Below are positions 6,465 through 9,833 of a DNA stretch of 9,833 nucleotides, in pieces. This DNA comes from an uncultured Eubacteriales bacterium (GTDB lineage Bacteria > Bacillota > Clostridia > Oscillospirales > Butyricicoccaceae), in NCBI GenBank assembly GCA_934675045.1, contig CAKUPI010000052.1, forward strand, positions 1 through 9,833, given 5' to 3'. The notes under the pieces were generated by a model. That model was not told the DNA's origin. It saw only the letters and a list, made by a program, of their open reading frames with translations, and did no database searches. Within the stretch, counting starts at the first letter, position 1, and every line of letters starts with the position of its first letter. A program made the translations under genes and the position numbers.

Positions 6465-7610
6465 TTACTGCTTCATTTCGGACAGATAGACGCCGACGGC
6501 CCTGCCCGGCGCAGCGTCGGCGCCGCAGGCCCGCAGCGCGCGCTCGACGGCAGACAGCATGACGACCATGTCGTTCTCGGCGGCGTTGCCCATGTGGCCG
6601 ACGCGGAAGGCCTTGCCGGCGTAAGCGCCCAGCGCGCCGGCGACGACAACCCCCTCGCTGAGCATGGCGGCGCGGAAGCGGGCGTCGTCAACGCCGTCGG
6701 GGTACAGCACGCAGCTCAGGGTGCTGGCGCGGCACCCGGGGGCGGCCAGAATGTGAAGGCCGATGCTTTCGAGCGCCTTGGCGACGGCACGGGCGTTTTT
6801 CGCGTGGCGATCGGCACGGGCCTTCAGGCCCTCTTCCTTGATGATGGCGGTGGCCTCGAGCATGGCCCAGACCAGATTGACGGCCGGGGTGGCGAAGTAC
6901 TTGGCGGGGTTTTCCATGATGGGAATCCACTTTTCAAAGTCGACATAGTACTCGGGAATCAGCCCGAGGTCTTTTCTGCGCTGCAAGGCCTTTTTGCCGG
7001 CCCAGAGGACGAACATGCCCGGGCAGACGCCGAAGGCCTTCTGCGAGCCGGTGAACAGAACGTCGATGCCCATGCCGTCGACGTCCTCAAACTCGCCGGC
7101 GCTGGCGGCGACGCCGTCGACGATGTACAGGGTGCCGGGGTGTTTGGCGATCACCCTGCCGATTTCGGCCAGCGGGGCCACAACGGCGGTCGAGGTGTCC
7201 ACGTGGGTGACGGTGACGGCGGCGTACGCCTTTTCGCTCAGCTTTTTGTCGATCTGCCCGGGGGTGACGGCGGTGCCCCACTCGGCGCTGAGGACGTCGG
7301 CGTGAAGGCCCTTGCGCTCGCAGATTTCGATGAAGCGGTCGCCGAAAAAGCCGTTGCTGACAATCAGGATGTTGTCGCCGCGCCGGGTGGTGTTGGCAAT
7401 GGCCATTTCCATGGCAAGCGTGCCGGTGCCGGCAAGGGGAAAGGTCATGCCGCTGCAGTTGAACAGGGCGCCCAGCTCGTCGATCAGCCGTTTATAATCG
7501 GCGACAAAGCGGGGGTCGCCGAAGGCCTGGATGGGGCGGGCCATTTCCGCGCGAATGGAGTCGACGACCGGGGTCGGGCCGGGGATCATGACAAGGACGT
7601 TCTTTTCCAT
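6465..7610 (-). CDS. class V PLP aminotransferase (alanine-glyoxylate type)
   Basis: This 381-residue fold-type I enzyme belongs to the class V group that includes alanine-glyoxylate, serine-glyoxylate, ureidoglycine-glyoxylate (PucG) and 2-aminoethylphosphonate (PhnW) aminotransferases. Visible landmarks are MIPGPTPV (8-15) at the N-terminus, LAGTGTLAMEMA (59-70) for phosphate binding, THVDTSTAV (135-143), VDGVAAS (164-170) with the cofactor-ring Asp165, GSQKAFG (188-194) with Lys191 as the Schiff-base lysine, and FRVGHMG (335-341) with Arg336 as the likely substrate-carboxylate contact. The start is set at 7610, seven bases after AGAAGG; an ATG six codons earlier overlaps that site. The upstream lipoprotein gene is 64 bases away on the same strand with no clear terminator between, so readthrough is possible. 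Substrates are not decidable from sequence; glyoxylate or pyruvate as amino acceptor is typical. Confidence 0.92.
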   Translation of the reverse strand: MEKNVLVMIPGPTPVVDSIRAEMARPIQAFGDPRFVADYKRLIDELGALFNCSGMTFPLAGTGTLAMEMAIANTTRRGDNILIVSNGFFGDRFIEICERKGLHADVLSAEWGTAVTPGQIDKKLSEKAYAAVTVTHVDTSTAVVAPLAEIGRVIAKHPGTLYIVDGVAASAGEFEDVDGMGIDVLFTGSQKAFGVCPGMFVLWAGKKALQRRKDLGLIPEYYVDFEKWIPIMENPAKYFATPAVNLVWAMLEATAIIKEEGLKARADRHAKNARAVAKALESIGLHILAAPGCRASTLSCVLYPDGVDDARFRAAMLSEGVVVAGALGAYAGKAFRVGHMGNAAENDMVVMLSAVERALRACGADAAPGRAVGVYLSEMKQ

Positions 7611-7674
7611 AGCATTGCCTTCTTTCACAGATTTGATGATGTACCGTAGCGGTATTGAAGCGGGAGGTTCCGGC

Positions 7675-8757
7675 TCAATCGTGGGTCAAAACATAGGTAT
7701 CGCCCTCCGCCCAGTCCGAAAAATACTGCGCGATCGGCTTGATGGTCAGCGCGTTTTCCGAAAAGCACAGGCAATAGCTGTCGCTTTTTGACACCCTGAT
7801 GACCACGTCGCCGGCAAAAGCGCTCTCCGAGGTCTTTATCCGCCCCTCTTTGGTGTTGAAGCGGACCGCCGTCTGCACGTACTGCTCCTGCGGGGGGTCT
7901 TTCTCATCGACGACAAACTCGTGGAGAAGGCCGAACCAGTCCTCGCCGGAAATGCCGTAAATGCTCAGCCCGGCCATGATTCGGCTCTTTTCCGCCGAGC
8001 CGATGCCGAACGACTCCAGCAGCTGCCCGGAGCGGTAGACGGCCACATCGACCCGATCGGCCCCGCCGCCGCCGCCGGCGATCGCGGGCAGATAGGTCGT
8101 GTTTTCGCAGATCAGATACCCGCTTTGCTTTTCTCCGACGATTTTCACGTCCGCTCCCGACGGGTCCACTTCGGCGGTATACGCACCCTCTATGTCGGCA
8201 AAGGTCATCACCAGCATGCCGTTTTCCTGCGCGTAAAAGTTTGTCACCATGCCGATGTCGGTAAAACTCAGCCGGGACACATGGGTGACCTGGCTTTGCT
8301 CCGCCGTCAGAATGGCGTTGTTGTGACCGTCCAGCAGGTAGAGCGTTTCGCCGGAAAAGGCGATTCGGCTGGCCGTCAGGCCCTGTTCGTACACATTGAG
8401 CCGGTAGGTTTCCGTCAGCGCCCCGTCCTGGCTGTACCGAAGGACGCTGCCGTCTCTTTGCAGAATACAGACCTCGCCGCCGACAACGGCAAAATCCCAA
8501 ATCGCGCGCTCCCCGTTGACCGCCCCGAAGTCAAGCTCGGGATGCTCGTCCGCGGAAAGCGTGATCGAGACCGGCGGCGCATCGGCGCCGGAGGGGGGAG
8601 CGGATTCCGGCGGCGCATCGGGGCTTTCCGTCTGCCCGCCGGGCGGGGTATTGTCCGTCTGCCCGCCGGGCGGGGTGTTGTCCGCCTGCCCGCCGGAGCA
8701 GGCGCAAAGCAGAAAAAGAAGGGCAAAAAGGGCCGATAGGCAGCCAAAGCGTTTCAT
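7675..8757 (-). CDS. secreted lipoprotein of unknown function
   Basis: This 360-residue protein has a lipoprotein signal: a basic start (MKR), a hydrophobic core (residues 7-17) and a lipobox LCAC with Cys20 as the lipidated residue. A proline-glycine-rich low-complexity linker (21-62) with 9-residue repeats tethers the rest to the membrane surface. The folded part from about residue 63 has short beta-rich segments (IWDFAVVGGEVCILQRDGSV, then SGETLYLLDGHNNAI) that recall beta-propeller blades, but I could not assign a domain. AGGAGG lies 6 bases before the start and a consensus promoter 36 bases upstream. It faces the cell exterior. The neighbours, a class V aminotransferase downstream and a YitT membrane protein divergently, give no firm clue to its role. 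Confidence 0.82.
   Translation of the reverse strand: MKRFGCLSALFALLFLLCACSGGQADNTPPGGQTDNTPPGGQTESPDAPPESAPPSGADAPPVSITLSADEHPELDFGAVNGERAIWDFAVVGGEVCILQRDGSVLRYSQDGALTETYRLNVYEQGLTASRIAFSGETLYLLDGHNNAILTAEQSQVTHVSRLSFTDIGMVTNFYAQENGMLVMTFADIEGAYTAEVDPSGADVKIVGEKQSGYLICENTTYLPAIAGGGGGADRVDVAVYRSGQLLESFGIGSAEKSRIMAGLSIYGISGEDWFGLLHEFVVDEKDPPQEQYVQTAVRFNTKEGRIKTSESAFAGDVVIRVSKSDSYCLCFSENALTIKPIAQYFSDWAEGDTYVLTHD
8629..8694 (-). repeat. 27-bp tandem repeat encoding a 9-residue linker repeat
   Basis: The unit GGQ[A/T]DNTPP is present in two full copies (residues 22-39) plus a partial third (GGQT), directly after the lipidated cysteine. The copies are nearly identical in DNA, so copy number may vary between strains by slippage and change the length of the surface tether. 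Confidence 0.8.
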
Positions 8758-8792
8758 GGGGTTCCTCCTGTTTTATCCGGTGTACCATTTTT

Positions 8793-8821
8793 ATTGTAAT
8801 GTGCGGGTTTGTATCTGTCAA
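8793..8821 (-). promoter_or_regulatory. promoter of the lipoprotein gene
   Basis: On the minus strand TTGACA (plus 8816-8821) and TACAAT (plus 8793-8798) are 17 bases apart, an almost perfect sigma-A promoter. It lies in the divergent region shared with the YitT gene. Confidence 0.8.
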
Positions 8822-8860
8822 GATGAATCTTCCGCACCCCTGTTCAGCGGCCGGCAAATG

Positions 8861-8869
8861 TGGTATACT
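8861..8869 (+). promoter_or_regulatory. extended -10 promoter of the YitT-family gene
   Basis: TGGTATACT is an extended -10 (TG, one base, TATACT), 45 bases before the start. No good -35 is seen 16-18 bases upstream, which is tolerated by extended -10 promoters. Confidence 0.45.
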
Positions 8870-8914
8870 CGGTATGCTGCGCATGAACGCAATCCCAACC
8901 GGCAGGAGAGATCG

Positions 8915-9556
8915 ATGATGAAGAACACCCGCGCGCTGTCCTATTTCGGAATTTTTACCGGCAGTCTGGTCATGGCCTTTTCCGTCCCCGCGTTTGTCAC
9001 CGGAAGCAAAATGATTCCCGGCGGCGTGACGGGAGCCGCCGAGCTGCTGCACCGGCTGTTTGCCCTGCCCGTCGGCGCGGGCATTTTTCTGCTCTGCCTG
9101 ACGATTTTCCTGTTCGGGTACCGCCTGCTCGGGCGGCAGTCGGCCATTCGCGCGCTCGTGTGCTTTACCCTCTATTCGCTGATGACCGACGTGCTGGCGC
9201 ACTTTGTTCCGCATCTGACCAGAACCGGCCTCGGCTCGGCCGTCGGCGTCGGCCTGACCCTTGGGACGGGGCTGGGGCTGGCGCTCAGCTGCGGCGGCAG
9301 CTTGGGAACGACCGACTTAATCGGAAAGATGATCGGCAAATACTACCCGGTTCCGGTGGGAGTGACCATTATGGTGCTTGACACCCTGCCCGTGGTCGTC
9401 GGCGCCGCGCTCTTCGGCGGCCAGACCTTTTTCTGCTCGGTGCTCAGCATCGCGCTGGTCTCGATTTCGGTAGAGGTCAGCGAAAGGTTTTTCACCCGGC
9501 TGCTGGGCCCGCTGACGGCGGGGGACGCGCACACGTCGGGCACCGGAAAGGCGTAG
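8915..9556 (+). CDS. YitT-family membrane protein, short form
   Basis: This 213-residue integral membrane protein has about five or six hydrophobic segments. YitT-family (DUF161) signatures are the MIPGGVTGAAELLHRLFALP block (33-52) after the first helix, the FGYRLLGRQSAIRAL segment (67-81) and the glycine-rich GTGLGLALSCGGSLGTTDLI (117-136). Typical YitT proteins are about 280 residues with a C-terminal cytosolic DUF2179 domain; this one stops soon after the last helix (SVEVSERFFTRLLGP, 185-199), so that domain is absent. A ribosome site CAGGAGAG lies just upstream; two adjacent ATG codons (8915 and 8918) are possible, and the first is chosen. A much longer upstream open frame is antisense to the lipoprotein gene and is rejected. 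The family's function is not established. Confidence 0.85.
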   Translation: MMKNTRALSYFGIFTGSLVMAFSVPAFVTGSKMIPGGVTGAAELLHRLFALPVGAGIFLLCLTIFLFGYRLLGRQSAIRALVCFTLYSLMTDVLAHFVPHLTRTGLGSAVGVGLTLGTGLGLALSCGGSLGTTDLIGKMIGKYYPVPVGVTIMVLDTLPVVVGAALFGGQTFFCSVLSIALVSISVEVSERFFTRLLGPLTAGDAHTSGTGKA

Positions 9557-9625
9557 GCGGCCCGCACCTGCCGTTACAGACAGAAAAGCGAGGGAGATGC
9601 TTCGCGGGGCGGTCGTAAAACCGTT

Positions 9626-9657
9626 AATGGAGCGTATCGATACAGATACGCTCCATT
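9626..9657. terminator. 13-bp hairpin after the YitT gene, possible terminator
   Basis: AATGGAGCGTATC (9626-9638) pairs perfectly with 9645-9657 around the loop GATACA. Only a short T-containing stretch (TTTCT, starting in the stem) follows, so terminator strength is uncertain; it sits 70 bases after the yitT stop and could also be the edge of the adjoining repeat region. Confidence 0.45.
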
Positions 9658-9689
9658 TCTCATGCCAACATACTGCGAAACAGGGTGCA

Positions 9690-9833
9690 GCCCTTGGCTC
9701 TCCCTTTGGGAGAGCTGTCACCGCAGGTGACTGAGAGGGCCTTGCAGCCTTTTTTCAATGACCAGTCTGGCCGAAGCACAGTAAAAGCCTACAAGGAATG
9801 CCCTCTCCGTCCTCGCTGCGCTCGGCCACCTCT
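9690..9833. repeat. MITE-like intergenic inverted-repeat element, cut by window end
   Basis: Three nested features are visible: GCTCTCCC-TTT-GGGAGAGC (9697-9715), GTCACC-GCA-GGTGAC (9717-9731), and a long-range pair GAGAGGGC (9733-9740) with GCCCTCTC (9800-9807). The final bases (CCGTCCTCGCTGCGCTCGGC) look like the opposite end of the same kind of element. Such sequences (CTCCCTTTGGGAGAGC with GTGACTGAGAGGG) are familiar as dispersed repeats between genes in Oscillospiraceae-type genomes. No ORF is present, so it would be non-autonomous. Confidence 0.6.

Noticed and set aside
5167..6465. 432-codon minus-strand frame over the amidohydrolase
   Set aside because: Shadow frame of low-complexity Ala/Gly/Val/Asp/His composition opposite a gene with intact motifs.
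6441..7649. 402-codon plus-strand frame over the aminotransferase
   Set aside because: Shadow frame; the minus strand carries the PLP lysine, cofactor aspartate and other conserved blocks.
8629..8694. CRISPR-like short repeat
   Set aside because: The units are contiguous without spacers and keep the lipoprotein frame, so this is an in-gene tandem repeat.
8516..8914. N-terminal extension of the YitT frame
   Set aside because: It is antisense to the lipoprotein signal and repeat region; the real start has a ribosome site at 8903-8910.

Overview
The window looks like a chromosomal segment from a gut-type clostridium, most likely an Oscillospiraceae/Ruminococcaceae relative. The evidence is the strong AGGAGG-type ribosome binding sites, the Firmicutes-style promoters (TTGACA-17-TATATT and similar), the protein families (YfcC carrier, YitT membrane protein, M20D amidohydrolase) and the short inverted-repeat element at the right edge, of a kind common between genes in these bacteria. 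The species cannot be fixed from sequence alone.

Left block (1 to about 4900). Bases 1-735 hold no convincing gene. They contain two strong hairpins (221-282 and 443-474), a T-box-like 10-mer, a doubtful small ORF and possible repeat debris. A forward cluster follows: a LysR-type regulator (805-1731), an M20D-type amidohydrolase (1906-3096) and a YfcC-family carrier (3118-4509). The last two genes are 21 bases apart and form an operon. The layout suggests uptake of an N-acyl or dipeptide-like compound by the carrier, hydrolysis by the amidohydrolase, and control by the LysR protein. This is analogous to abgR-abgA-abgB-abgT of E. coli but uses a different carrier family. Just after the carrier gene lies debris: the 5' end of a minus-strand gene (4713 to about 4510), which stops being independent sequence where it meets yfcC, a perfect 15-bp dyad, and a possible second gene start on the plus strand.

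Middle. An initiator tRNA-fMet gene (minus strand, 4948-5024) is complete with a consensus promoter and a strong intrinsic terminator. By eye, base composition is clearly more GC-rich to its right than to its left.

Right block (5040-9833). A metal-dependent amidohydrolase (5191-6354, plus) converges on a class V aminotransferase of the alanine-glyoxylate type (6465-7610, minus), with two back-to-back terminators between them. Upstream of the aminotransferase on the same strand is a secreted lipoprotein with a short proline-rich repeat (7675-8757). Divergent from it is a short YitT-family membrane protein (8915-9556). The final 277 bases hold a 13-bp hairpin and a MITE-like cluster of inverted repeats that runs off the window.

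No clearly new system (CRISPR, defence island, retron or similar) was found. The items most worth checking are the LysR-M20D-YfcC module, the rearranged gene remnants beside the tRNA, and the repeat element at the right edge.
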